This document shows, in pieces, positions 30,271 to 40,495 of a stretch of DNA of 64,000 nucleotides (positions are counted from its first letter, which is position 1; each line of letters starts with the position of its first letter). The position numbers were made by a program, and so were the translations under genes. The stretch lies in assembly GCA_031771865.1 (NCBI GenBank), contig JASISA010000009.1, positions 1,550,001 to 1,614,000 of the forward strand, given 5' to 3'. The notes under the pieces are model-generated. The model did not search any database, was not told where the DNA came from, and saw nothing but the letters and a program-made list of their open reading frames with translations. The stretch comes from Nothophaeocryptopus gaeumannii. Lineage: Eukaryota > Ascomycota > Dothideomycetes > Mycosphaerellales > Mycosphaerellaceae.

Positions 30271-31074
30271 TTAACGTTCATTTTCATCGTATTTCCTTCG
30301 AGCAGCAGCAAAGGCACTGTACGCATTCTGGACATTTTCATCAGCTCCCGTGGATCGAAGGTCCCAATATCTCTTGTACCTTGTCAGCGAGGTGTCCCGG
30401 ATGTAGGGGAGTGTAGAACTAACTGCAGACTTGGTCTGCTTCTTATTACGAGCAAGCAGCTTTCCGCAAAGCTTCTCGGTGCCTCCCTCCCAATGCGGAA
30501 CCTTTCCAGCTTGCCCAAAATAGCTCTCCATGTTTGAGGAACAGACTGAGAGGACTTTACCCTGGAACTCGAGTCACGCGCGAGCGTCTTGCGTGATCAA
30601 GAACGCGGCGGTTAGCGTCTCTGAGCAAATCACAAAAGCGTGCCTGTTCAAGATGCGGGTGATGAGCGTAATCATTGTCACATCTCGAGCCGCGACAGCA
30701 GCGTTGTTGAAGCCATAGGATATATGAGTGAAGTTGAACTCGAAGAAGCACCTCATTATCACGGGCTCATGGGGACGATCCGGATATGCTAATGCCTCGA
30801 GGTGGCGTATCATGTCGTCGAAGCCTCTACCTTTAGGAGCGTCCATTATGGCTTGCGCGGAGGTAGCGGCGACGAGGAAGAGCTGTTGAGCTACCAGGTT
30901 GAAGTCATTGATTGCCGTCTCTGTTACCTTCCAGATCCCTTCCATCTTGTTTTGCAGGACGAGATGTTGACAGGCGACTTGCGCATGCGCAGAAGTCCGC
31001 TCGTCCTGGTGAGAGCTCTTGTGCTCATCGTCTTTTGGGCGTCTTTCGCTTCCATCCGGGGTTGCCTCGTCCAT
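30271..31074 (-). CDS. Hypothetical protein split by one in-frame TGA
   Basis: From ATG 31074 the minus strand reads 166 codons to a TGA at 30576-30574. The same frame continues open without break through an ATG at 30531 to a stop at 30271. The first part has a helical segment (FNLVAQQLFLVAATSAQAIM) and the second is basic and helical (LTRYKRYWDLRSTGADENVQ). So this may be one gene of about 267 codons with a nonsense mutation (perhaps from TGG), a readthrough stop (context TGA CTC), or two unrelated frames. I found no intron that keeps phase. No family is recognised. Confidence 0.4.
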
Positions 31075-31827
31075 GTCGAGTTAGATGGTCATTGCGCAGA
31101 TTTTGGACTTTCATCTCCTGCGCTTTCGAGGCTCGAGCTCCAACTTGTCTCTACAGCTGATGACGGAGGAGAACCTTCCCGTCCGGAATTCAGAAGCGGC
31201 GAGAAGCCATGTGAAAGTGTTGCACGAACCACAATCGAAAGCTAAGGCAAGCAAGGTCAAAGTGTGTCACGAAGCCGCAACAACGCTGGACTCAAAGTCA
31301 AGATCATATTGCAGAAGGCAATTGAGAGTAGAAGTCGCATGGCGAGGAAACCGATCACTCGCCTGCATGAGTGCAAGGGGCCATATAGGGCCAGTTCAGG
31401 CAGGCTAGATGCTGAATCAATGGCGCCTGCTTCTCGATCAATCGATCACCCTGTAGCCTCAGGAAAAGGAGATCGATGCTGCTCGCGAATGGCGCTCCAT
31501 TGGATCACATCTCGAATCAGATCATGCGTGTACGAGATATATCAAAATCGGCTCTCGTTTGCAGCATGACTGATCAAGCAGACTCTCTGCAAGATCATTT
31601 GCAATGCATAATTGGTGAAGGCATCGCAGGCTACTGTGTGAAGCAGGATATCGATGTTAATGTGGTTGTTGTAGATGATGTCTGAGTTTCGGGCGGATCA
31701 ATGTGCGTCCGTTCACTTCGCGTCACTCCACTTTACGACGCGTAGTCTACATCGCAGCCAACATCTCCACCGCTACCGTCTATCACATGATCACGCCTTT
31801 GCCAAAGATTCTATGTTCAAGCCTTCG
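31075..31827. other. Intergenic region, nothing supported
   Basis: About 750 bp between two minus-strand genes. Open frames on the plus strand here are short and lack any recognisable feature. Confidence 0.3.
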
Positions 31828-33490
31828 CTATAACGATCTCAAGCTCTTGACCTCCGCCTCTAGGACGGCGACGACGCCTTCGAAGATCTTTGCCGCAAGC
31901 TCTTCGTCGTTGGTACCATTCACAGAGCGATGATCGAAGTCGAAACGAACGCACCGCCTGACAACGTCGCCGTATCGCGGACCAGCCTCTAGATATACCT
32001 CCTCTACCAAACGGTCGGCAGCGTAGAAGTCAGCATGTTCAGTCCCGAACTGTATATCCGCGTCCGACTTCAGTGACTCGAAGGGTTGCTTCAAAGCCAG
32101 CTCAATGAGAAGGATGCCAAGCGCAAAGATCGTTGCGTCCCGGATTGCTGGGCAAAGTGCGAAATACTTCGGCGGGCGTTGAGAATCTCTGGCCGCCATA
32201 TCGACCGAAATGAAAGGATGCTCTGCCACGAGATTGCCATCGGATAGATACAGCAAGACCTCGTTTTTGCTCCATTGTGGGTTGAGCCACGGGGTCTGAT
32301 ATAGCCTGATCATACCCGCAGCGAGACTGTAGGCAACGCATCTTCGGTCAACCAAGCTCAGACGGTGGTTCTGCTGCCCGTTCAGCACGCTAGCTAATGT
32401 CAGACTCGATGAGACTTTGCCTTTGATGAGCGGATCATGCGGCAGGTAGATGTCGTGCCGACAAGCGAATGGATCACTGGAGAGGAACCCAAGGCAGTTC
32501 CCACCATTTATCTGGTCGTTGTCGGACTTGAGACTCTCGCAAAGGTCCCGGATCCACATATCCCGCCTGGTGTCCGACAGTCTCTGTACTCGCACTCGCA
32601 TCTTTGCTTCGCTAAAAGACGGCGCAGTCTTTCGATCTTTAAGGTGCGTCCGTATCTCAGCTTCTCGCATAGCCCACAGGGAGGACATCGTGAGACTTTG
32701 CTGATGATGCAAAACTATGCGGAAAGCTACGTCCATCGGGGCTTTTGCTGCATCTAGATCCTCTTTCAGTGTTCGCATGTGCAGACACGCCTTATGATCC
32801 GCCCTGCACGAGCGTACTAGGGCATCTTTGAGCAAGTCGAAGACATTTCGGGCATGGTCTCGAACCTGCATCAAGTTGACTTCGTCATTCGTCTTGATGT
32901 CAATGGCTTCCAGAGGAGAGCCTCGTGAGAGCAGATGACCAATGGCCTTGTTACTTGCTGTAATTTTCTTGACAAGCTCAGTGTAGTGGGTCATTTCCAG
33001 GCTGATCTGTTTAGTCCTTATTGCCGTCTTGATAGACGCGCGGTCCTCGCCGAAAGGTCCCTTTCTACGTAAGCAATTATCATAAGTGGATGTCTGAGAC
33101 GCTAACCTTGCCATCTGCGGTCAGACACAAGCTCTTCCTCATCACCATTACTTCATCAGCAAGTTTGACCATAGCTTGCGCAAATGCATCAATCGAGTGG
33201 CCCAACCGCTGCTCGAGTGCAGTTTCTATCTCCGCATTGTCCCAGGTCACGCTCACTTGGGAGCCATCAAGGAGTTGGAGAAGACTGCTTTCATTTAGAT
33301 GGTCTCTCAACACGACGCAAATCCAATTTCGAAAGATCTCTTCCTCGGTCTTGACAACTCGCGAGAGCCGCGCGAACCACTCTGAACAGCCTTTCAGTCT
33401 TTGTATCAGTCGTATGCCTTCAGCATAATGTTGAAGCCCGGCAACGAGGATTGGAAGCTCCACTAGAACAGAACTGGCCGATTTGGACAC
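31828..33490 (-). CDS. DUF7580-type protein (degenerate kinase-like accessory protein)
   Basis: Two exons, 33107 and upward and 31828-33060, joined by a 46-bp intron (33061-33106), give at least 538 residues. No in-frame ATG is found near 33490, so a further 5' exon is likely. The N-terminal helical region (VELPILVAGLQHYAEGIRLI) is typical of the fungal family in which a DUF7580 C-terminus follows a helical head. The C-terminal half matches it: LGFLSSDPFACRHDIYLP, RRCVAYSLAAGMIRLYQTPW, FALGILLIELALKQPF and RRCVRFDFDHRS, like a protein-kinase C-lobe without clear catalytic residues. Related proteins often lie near HET and NLR genes, as here. Function is unproven; signalling or allorecognition is inference. 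Confidence 0.7.
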
Positions 33491-34019
33491 AGCTTTCGTA
33501 GCATTCGCCGGCGATGAACATCGATGATCTTGCGAATTGCTTGCCGCGTAGTAATGGTGATGGGTCTCCTCTGCACGGTGTCAATAAGCTGCCGATACGC
33601 CAACTTTCAAGGACCCACGAATGTGCCTATCACCGAAAGCATGGCCGTAGTGTACTCTCGCACTGTGTGTGGCATCATTGTCGCGGAACACGCTGTCCCC
33701 CTCAGCTCGATATTCGGTACGTCTCTTCCGCTTTGGCGGCATCTCATTCGTGCATTATCGTTCAAGCTGAACTTCAACAGCGTGATGTTGTAGTCCAGTC
33801 TGGAGGCTGAGCTGAGCAGAGGCACAAAAAAACAAAGGTGGTTGGCGGCAACTCGGCCAATCAATTCTCTGATAGGCTTGGATGTGGCGTTCGGGCTATG
33901 TCGTCTGGCAACGCCCATTCCAGACATCCCCCAGTTCCAGCAAAGTCGCCTTGATCGCCTCACGGGCACAAATAGAGCAAATCTAGGGTCTGGACCATGC
34001 GTCCTCAAACAGGTATCGG
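33491..34019. other. Intergenic region between DUF7580 and the HAP3 fusion
   Basis: About 530 bp. It should contain the missing 5' exon of the DUF7580 gene and the promoter of the HAP3-like gene. I could not place the exon confidently. Confidence 0.3.
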
Positions 34020-35470
34020 ATGGCTGTCCTTGAAATCACAACGCTTGTCGATGCGTGCCTTGAGGCATTCCAGACAGCGCGACAGAACGAGAACGATCTC
34101 AGCCGCACAGATCTTGACGAGCTGCTCGATCAACATGGAAGGCTTCAGTCCATGGCGAGCGTGCTGCCGTCTTATTTCGACACGTCACAACGTGAGCAAG
34201 AGCAAGACTGGATAGCCCCGGCATCTGTTCAAGCAAGGATGAAAGATCTCCTACAACATCTCTCGAAGATGTTGCACAGTCGTACGTATGTCAGCAGCGT
34301 TTCAAGGGCATGAGTGTGCTGATTGTACAATGCAAAGTGCACACTGGGGAAGAGAGCGTCTCCTCAACACGGTCTGACGATGACAGCTTACTCGACTGTG
34401 AATCTGATGAGACTTCAACGGCTGAGCCGGCCCTCTCATATCAAATTCGAGAAACGATCGATCTACTCTACCGACTTGTCGATACTTTAAGGGTGCGCAA
34501 AGCGACAGCACTGAACGATGAAATGTCTCGTGGCCGTTCGAGACTATCAGAGGCTCCTAGTCGCGAGCAAGTCTCGCAGGCTCCGGAAACAAAAGCACTG
34601 CAGCGCGCGGCAGTATCGGCAGCCGCAGCGATACAAGCGGTACAAGCGGTACAAGCGGTACAAGCGGTACAAGCGGTACAAGCGGTACAAGCGGTACAAG
34701 CGGTACAAGCGGTACAAGCGGTACAAGCGGCGCAAGAGGTGCCAAAAACATCTGAACGCAAGGTTGTGAACACAAGGGCAGCCTCACATTCGCCAGCTTC
34801 CGAAGCAGAATTGCCATCGCCTTTGAAGAAGACTGATGTGCAACGCAAGCCTTCATCTGGATTCGATGAGGCTAAAGAGAACCAGTCGCCACCTGATAAT
34901 GCTCCATGGACGTGGATGTCGGATCCCGAGGAGGCGGCTATGTGTGGACAGGAAGACATCGAATACGATTTCGAGGTGAAAGAGCAGGACCGATGGCTTC
35001 CCCTTGCCAACGTTGCCAGAATCATGAAAGCCGCGCTGCCAGAACATTCGAAAGTAGCAAAGGAAGCAAAGGAATGTGTTCAGGAGTGCGTGAGCGAATT
35101 CATCTCTTTCGTGACTTCTGAAGCAGTCGAGAAATGCCAGCAAGACAAACGCAAGACTATCGGTGGCGAAGACATCCTCTTCGCAATGAACAGTCTTGGT
35201 TTCGAAAACTACGGAGAAGCACTTGGGATCTATCTTGCCAGGTACCGAGAGAATTTAGTGGAGCGAGAAGGGGAACAGCAGCGCCAAAGCGTTACGGTGC
35301 TGTCGAGCCTTCCTCCGAGTCGTTCCCTACCTAGTCCAACATGGGGTGCTCAGGACAAATTCGACGACGAGGCACTTGGTAAAGATGAAGGCTCTGGTCG
35401 CGTTGAAAGTCCCGTCAGAGCCGGCCCTAATCTTGGTCGGGCTTTCCGACATTCAGTCAGGAGGTTATAG
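34020..35470 (+). CDS. NF-YB/HAP3 histone-fold protein with long N-terminal extension and (VQA)10 repeat
   Basis: Two exons (34020-34281, 34338-35470; GTACGT donor) encode 464 residues. The N-terminal 90 residues are helical (LVDACLEAFQTARQNENDLS and HGRLQSMASVLPSYFDTSQ) and resemble no part of normal HAP3. Residues about 188-220 are a perfect (VQA)10 tract. The CCAAT-binding histone fold spans about 302-400: EQDRWLPLANVARIMKAALP, KECVQECVSEFISFVTSEAV, EKCQQDKRKTIGGEDILFAM, LGFENYGEALGIYLARYREN. Canonical HAP3 binds CCAAT with HAP2/HAP5 and is roughly 150-220 residues, so this version is more than twice that. It is probably a divergent paralogue; whether it joins the CCAAT complex is unknown. 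The neighbours are DUF7580 and ZZ-HET genes. Confidence 0.85.
34631..34738 (+). repeat. Coding 9-bp minisatellite, (GTACAAGCG)10
   Basis: Ten perfect copies of gtacaagcg at 34640-34729, with an imperfect copy on each side (atacaagcg at 34631, gcgcaagag after 34729). In the protein frame it encodes Val-Gln-Ala repeats. The unit is a multiple of three, so copy-number change would not shift frame. It is not CRISPR-like: there are no spacers. Confidence 0.95.
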
Positions 35471-36110
35471 GGATCGCGGGGACGTCGAAAAGACCGAGCA
35501 GAAGCGCCTTTCAGGCAGTGACTCGGCATTGACTGAATTGCAAAGCTCTGTGGCAGACTACCAACAGGAGACAGCCACCAAGTCAGCCAACGATATCCGT
35601 CACTCCGCTCACGTCGGCAACAAGGCTTTCCAAGAAACTGGACGGCCGGGGGGCGAGACCGCTACACTAGCAAGAGACGAACCAGATCGACTCGACTACG
35701 CAGTGCGAAGTCGCGCGTCCATGCGAGATCATAAAGGATCGCTCGCATGGAGAACTCATCCGGGCGTCGTCAGGATATCGAAAGCCTCCTCATCTCGGAG
35801 ATGAGAAACAGTTCACTGGATTGAAAGGCTTTCAACAGGGTAGCAAGGTCTAGTGAAAAGGGGGCCGCGGAATAAAGATCGAAATCACCATTGCTAAAGT
35901 TCACGGGAGAGGGTTTTACGATTTGTCCAATGGTCCGAATGGCGAGACAAAAATCAAAGTGAAGCAGTCTGAGCTAGAGGGCTAAAGCGAGACTTGTGAT
36001 CGGGCGTTTGATAGTTGTCCTTGCAATCTTGGGTCCGAATACCTCGTGAAGATGGACTATGTAGGCAGATGCCACACAGGCTCCTGCAACCTTTGAAAAA
36101 GGGGGGTTTA
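35471..36110. other. Intergenic region between the HAP3 fusion and ZZ-HET genes
   Basis: About 640 bp between convergent genes. A plus-strand frame overlapping the end of the HAP3-like gene stays open to 35804 and is hydrophilic (ALTELQSSVADYQQETATKS). It lacks its own start and no intron links it in phase. The rest shows no feature. Confidence 0.3.
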
Positions 36111-38720
36111 CTACTGCACGAACAACGGACTCCAATCAAACCCCTCTGTCTTCAGCGCTTCGCCCAGCATGATGCCCTGAACGTATGCATCTCCGACCAA
36201 AAGATGTCCATCTGGTTCATCACACGGCCTAAACACATAAGGCGTCTTGCCTCCAGGCAGGATATGAACCTCATCTCCAGGCTGGATCAAATGCGGTCCG
36301 AAGCCAAAATATCCCACATCAGTAATGAAGAATCTCCGATTTGGTATACCGGCCAGAATTCGAGCCAGGACACCAGCATACTCTCGCTCGTCGATCGGCG
36401 CATCCCCTGTCTCGCTCACAACCTCGGCCATGTATTGCAAGATGATTTCCTCCTGAAATGCGGATTCCATTGCCTCGGGGCCTTTGGCTTTACTGACGGT
36501 TTCAAAGAGGAATAATGCCGCTAGAGGGATATGCGATTCGGGAGCTAGGCATTGACAGACAGAGAACATCGAGTCACCGATCCAGGCGCGGAAGAAAGCG
36601 TCGATGGTATCTGTCTCTCCCGGATATGGCCGAAACTCCATAGTTGTGACAAGTCTGCCCGATTCGAGAACAACGTCGCCAATAGAGCCAGAATTTGGTA
36701 AAGACGGACTATAAATGACATTGCAGACTTTCGACACTGTGGCGACTTTATATGAGGGTGTTTGGAGAAGACTGTCATCTTGCTCGAAGGGCCAGCTTGC
36801 TTCGACATCGAAATCTCCGCAAGCTCGATATGGCGTCCCTGTCGATTGCGTCGAGAATTGCCATTGGCCATCGGAGCGCGTCCAGTCTGCTACCCAGCTG
36901 GGCAGTCCTTTGGTCTGTTGATATGCGATGCCGGCTCTAGAGAAGGGACTGAGAGTGTGTTCATGCTCGATGATGGCCTTGGTTGTCATCTTGTAGACTT
37001 CCTGCTCGGTTTTTTCGTAGTCGGGCTGCAGATGCTGCTTCGTCCACCGCGGTGCAAGGCCCAGTAAAGCAAAGACTTTATCGCGAGGATCGGTCGTCTG
37101 GAAGGTATACGTGTTCTCCAGCAAGGCATATAGCGATGCACCGCGCTGTACGTCTTTCCGGATGTTGCCAATTAGCAGCGCAGAGTCTGGTCTTGGGGTG
37201 TCGCCATCTTCGAAGCCTAAAGAAGCTCTGTACGTCTTTTTCTGCACTCGATACAAATGCGACAGCTTTGTCATCCAGGCTGGTTGTGTGAGTAGACGGC
37301 ATGTGTCCCAAATGACCGACCAGGGTATCTCACGCTCTCCTCCACACTTGATGACCAGTTCTCTGGCAAGAGCGATCTCTTGAATGACCCACCCGCGTTG
37401 AAAGACCGGTCTCGCGAAGAACATCATCAGCGACCTCCATTTGTCAGAATTCACGGAAGGCAAGGTCGAGAATGGCTCGTTTGCAAGTTCTTGGGGTAAT
37501 GGGAGCCTTTCATCGGGAACAGCGCATCGTGCACCGAGCTTATCGAAGAGCTCACACGCCGGTTCTGTATCCTCATCCTCATCTCCAGTCCACACAATGA
37601 CTCTTTCAGCGCGATTGTAGATCAGACCCATCAGCTGCACGTGCAAATTCTTCTCCCTGACATCCATCTGATTAATGCAGACTTGATCGCACCAAAGTGT
37701 TCGACTCCGCTTCGAAGACCTCAGTCGCCGCAACGCGTCTCGAAGGCCTGCACCAATAGCGACAAAATGGCCATCCCCGACGTATAGAGCATGCTGTAGT
37801 TCGATGGCTCCACGAAACATTTGATCCGTCTCCTCGTCCCATTTGTTCATATGCGCGCGCTCGAATGCTGTCTCTTTCCAGGTATATGACACAGCTTCGT
37901 ATGGCTCTACATCGTCCACACTTTGAGCATTGAGACGTATGCAGCGGATGAAGCACACAAGCTTCTCATCGCCACAGCCAGGCTGAAGATCGATGACTCG
38001 CGTAGCAGGCACACCTGCCCAGAAATCGTGGTGAAGTTGATCGCGGCTGTAGTTCCAGCGTTGCATCTGTCCCGAGACGACACGCATAAGGAGATCAGGA
38101 TCTTGTTCGTGCATCACGCTCTGTAGTGGCTTTCGCTGGAGGCTGTTTGGGCCGTATCTCGGCGTGACATCCATTTGCTTCACCACGCCTCCCTCGCCAA
38201 TGTCGAAGATGACACCGGCTTTGGCTTCTTGGGGTATTTTGACGTTATCTGGGTCTTGGATGAACCCGTCCGGTGGTGGAGACCCAAGACGGCTCTCAGC
38301 TTCGTCAGAGAGGTCTGAGGTCTCGAGATCGGCCTCCGCCTCCTTGATTATGCGAACATCGTTAGTAGTTCTCGATGCCCACTGGTTAAACCCGGCGCGC
38401 TCATTGGTATCCATCTTGTTCCTGTCCACGAACATGGCAGGTAACAGACACTCCAGGAGCAAGTGGGTTTTGTCATGGCCATTATACGGGTCCCGAACGC
38501 AGATGTTGCAGAGGTCAATGTCTTGGCCGAGCTTTCCACAAGCATAGCACTTGTAGCGAGGCCCAATGATGATGGGTTCGGCCTTATCCTTGCAAAGTCG
38601 TCCATCGCAAAGAGCTTCATGAACGACTTCATATGGGTCCTGGTCATCAGACCCATTGCGAGGTAGGGTCTGGAAAGGATTCAATATCTTTGACGCGAGC
38701 TGCTGTGTTGTGTCTGCCAT
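36111..38720 (-). CDS. HET domain protein with N-terminal ZZ zinc finger
   Basis: An intronless gene of 869 codons. Residues 38-86 form a ZZ-type zinc finger with ligands Cys38, Cys43, Cys58, Cys61, Cys71, Cys74, His82 and His86 (RYKCYACGKL and LCNICVRDPYNGHDKTH). The HET domain follows at about 272-480: EPYEAVSYTWKE, LWCDQVCINQMDVREKNLHV, LIYNRAERVIVWTGDEDED and FQRGWVIQEIALARELV. The later segment TTDPRDKVFALLGLAP is the usual end of the domain. HET proteins trigger programmed cell death on incompatible fusion; ZZ fingers bind peptides or ubiquitin. The ZZ-HET combination is known in fungi, though its partners are not visible here. It is convergent with the HAP3-like gene, which supports an accessory, possibly allorecognition, neighbourhood. 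Confidence 0.9.
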   Translation of the reverse strand: MADTTQQLASKILNPFQTLPRNGSDDQDPYEVVHEALCDGRLCKDKAEPIIIGPRYKCYACGKLGQDIDLCNICVRDPYNGHDKTHLLLECLLPAMFVDRNKMDTNERAGFNQWASRTTNDVRIIKEAEADLETSDLSDEAESRLGSPPPDGFIQDPDNVKIPQEAKAGVIFDIGEGGVVKQMDVTPRYGPNSLQRKPLQSVMHEQDPDLLMRVVSGQMQRWNYSRDQLHHDFWAGVPATRVIDLQPGCGDEKLVCFIRCIRLNAQSVDDVEPYEAVSYTWKETAFERAHMNKWDEETDQMFRGAIELQHALYVGDGHFVAIGAGLRDALRRLRSSKRSRTLWCDQVCINQMDVREKNLHVQLMGLIYNRAERVIVWTGDEDEDTEPACELFDKLGARCAVPDERLPLPQELANEPFSTLPSVNSDKWRSLMMFFARPVFQRGWVIQEIALARELVIKCGGEREIPWSVIWDTCRLLTQPAWMTKLSHLYRVQKKTYRASLGFEDGDTPRPDSALLIGNIRKDVQRGASLYALLENTYTFQTTDPRDKVFALLGLAPRWTKQHLQPDYEKTEQEVYKMTTKAIIEHEHTLSPFSRAGIAYQQTKGLPSWVADWTRSDGQWQFSTQSTGTPYRACGDFDVEASWPFEQDDSLLQTPSYKVATVSKVCNVIYSPSLPNSGSIGDVVLESGRLVTTMEFRPYPGETDTIDAFFRAWIGDSMFSVCQCLAPESHIPLAALFLFETVSKAKGPEAMESAFQEEIILQYMAEVVSETGDAPIDEREYAGVLARILAGIPNRRFFITDVGYFGFGPHLIQPGDEVHILPGGKTPYVFRPCDEPDGHLLVGDAYVQGIMLGEALKTEGFDWSPLFVQ

Positions 38721-39389
38721 ATGGTCAACTGTTCGCCGGAACGCGCATACGCTTCAGCGAGGGTCTTGAAAGCATTGGAAAACAATCGTGATCATGTCTC
38801 CTGGGCTAATGTGCTGGGGAGCATCTCAGCCGTTGTGGGACGGACGGATAAGGCTACATGTCTGCAGGTGCTGCGCCCTCGCTCGCTCGCTGGCGGCTGG
38901 CGTCGCAGGTGACGGCTGCCGATCTTACTTACTCTCGCGCACAGGACATAGAGACCGTAGTCGTGTCAATGTTATACCATGGTATGGATACAATTGTTCT
39001 TTGAAGACGCATGATGCTTAATAAGTTGTGTTTAGTTCATAGCAAAGGATTGAGGGGAAGTTGAGTTCTCATTGGGCGAAAGCGGACATTGGTGATGTGG
39101 CTTGGCTTCGCAGAGCTTCGAGGCTGTCAAGACGAAGAGCAAAGTACGTAGAGCAAATGACGGAGGGCAAAAGACGAAGAGTAAAGACAAAGTTGAAGAT
39201 TATGGGCTCGTCGATAGTGTCATGTAGACATGGTACAAGAACAAGCGAATCCATGATACAGCCAAGCCCGCCCAAGCCTCAGGCTTGTTCCATCGAAGAA
39301 ATAATGGAGACGAAGTCGTACCCAGTACTCAGAGCCTCTCCCAAACGCCAATGCTATTTGTCCCATCATGATACATTTTCGCGCTCTTT
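38721..39389. other. Intergenic region, nothing supported
   Basis: About 670 bp between two minus-strand genes, including the ZZ-HET promoter. There is a cgctcgctcg microsatellite near 38878. The 3' side (39060-39380) has short open frames only. Confidence 0.3.
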
Positions 39390-40182
39390 TCACACATCTT
39401 CGGTAAACATACTCCTCCGTTCAATAGGACTTGTATCGTCGCTGCCGTTCGTTCCGTGGCTCTTGCCCTTCTTGTGTGCAGCATTCCCGCCCTGATAGCC
39501 AGTATCCTCATGCGGCCTCGGGCTGACACTCCGTAGACTCATATTGCTCGGCTGCGCATCGTCGCCGAATGGGTTCAATGACCGTTGCTGCCCACCATTG
39601 TGAACTTCCTCGTCGTAGCGGTTGTCCAACTCTCGTTGTCGTGACCGACTCCGCCCTCTACCTTGCTCGATGCCTCCAACGCCGACGTCGCCGTACCCTC
39701 CGCCGCCATACGGTCCGTGACCTGGATCTTGTAGACCAAGCTCTTGTTCCTCGTAGTAGCCGGATGTCTCGTGATCAACTCGCGCATCCCAGGCCTCGTC
39801 CGGATCAAGTGGTCCAAAGCCTCTCCTCCCGCCTCGTGCTGATGCGCCGCCGGCTCCATACCCAGTGCTCTCGTATGCGCCGCCCGCTGTGCGCTTGTTC
39901 CGCAGCGAATTCCACTTGTCGGTCACCCATCCCTGTATGCCTCCTGGAGCGGGCGCAGGCGCTCTGTAGATATTGTCTTCCCTGCGATTTCGATTGAACG
40001 GATTGAGATTCGGGGGTGGTAGGCCTAGCTTCCTCGCTCGATAATGCGCATAGCTAAGAGGATACGGTCAGCTGAGGATGCAAAGGAGATGATGCTTATG
40101 CCTACCCTATGTAACCACCACCAGCAAGTATTACGACAAAGACCAATAGTATGAGAAAGACTGCCCAGCCTGATATCGCCAT
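39390..40182 (-). CDS. Single-pass membrane protein with long Gly/Arg-rich tail
   Basis: Two exons (40106-40182 and 39390-40053) with a 52-bp intron encode 246 residues. The start is a membrane helix (MAISGWAVFLILLVFVVILA, then GGGYIGYAHYRARKLGLPPP). The rest is hydrophilic and disordered, rich in Gly, Arg and Ser (GAGGASARGGRRGFGPLDP; GIEQGRGRSRSRQRELDNRY). This layout is common in a conserved but poorly characterised fungal protein family sometimes annotated as acid phosphatase-like, with no catalytic motif that I can see. It is divergent from the lipid kinase gene. Confidence 0.72.
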
Positions 40183-40495
40183 TGCTTGCTTAGGTCCCGC
40201 TCATGCGGTCGCGCAAGGCTTGGTGGTATGCTGCGTTGGTCTCGATCTCGTTGCGGGCGCTATGCAGGGCTGTAGGTGCAGAGTAACAGGCAATCTCCAA
40301 TCGCGTAGCCCGCCAAGTGGTTGGTGTAGCAAGTTGTTCTCGAATGCTCAGCCGTAAATGGTTGCAAGGGTGTGAGATGTAATACAGCGAGGCAGCTCCG
40401 GGGGATGTTGGTCTAATCTCCAGAAGCTTGGCGCCCCATCTCCGACCTCTTGACGTGCTTCCATCCCACTTGGAACTTATCTCGCCCGTCCCGTC

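Noticed and set aside
34631..34738. Possible CRISPR-like array
   Set aside because: The repeat is contiguous with no spacers, lies inside an exon, and the genome is fungal.
34518..34769. Open frames rich in KRY (plus) and RLY, PLV or TAC (minus) repeats across the minisatellite
   Set aside because: They are the other frames of the 9-bp repeat; the (VQA) frame continues into a conserved histone fold, so it is the real one.
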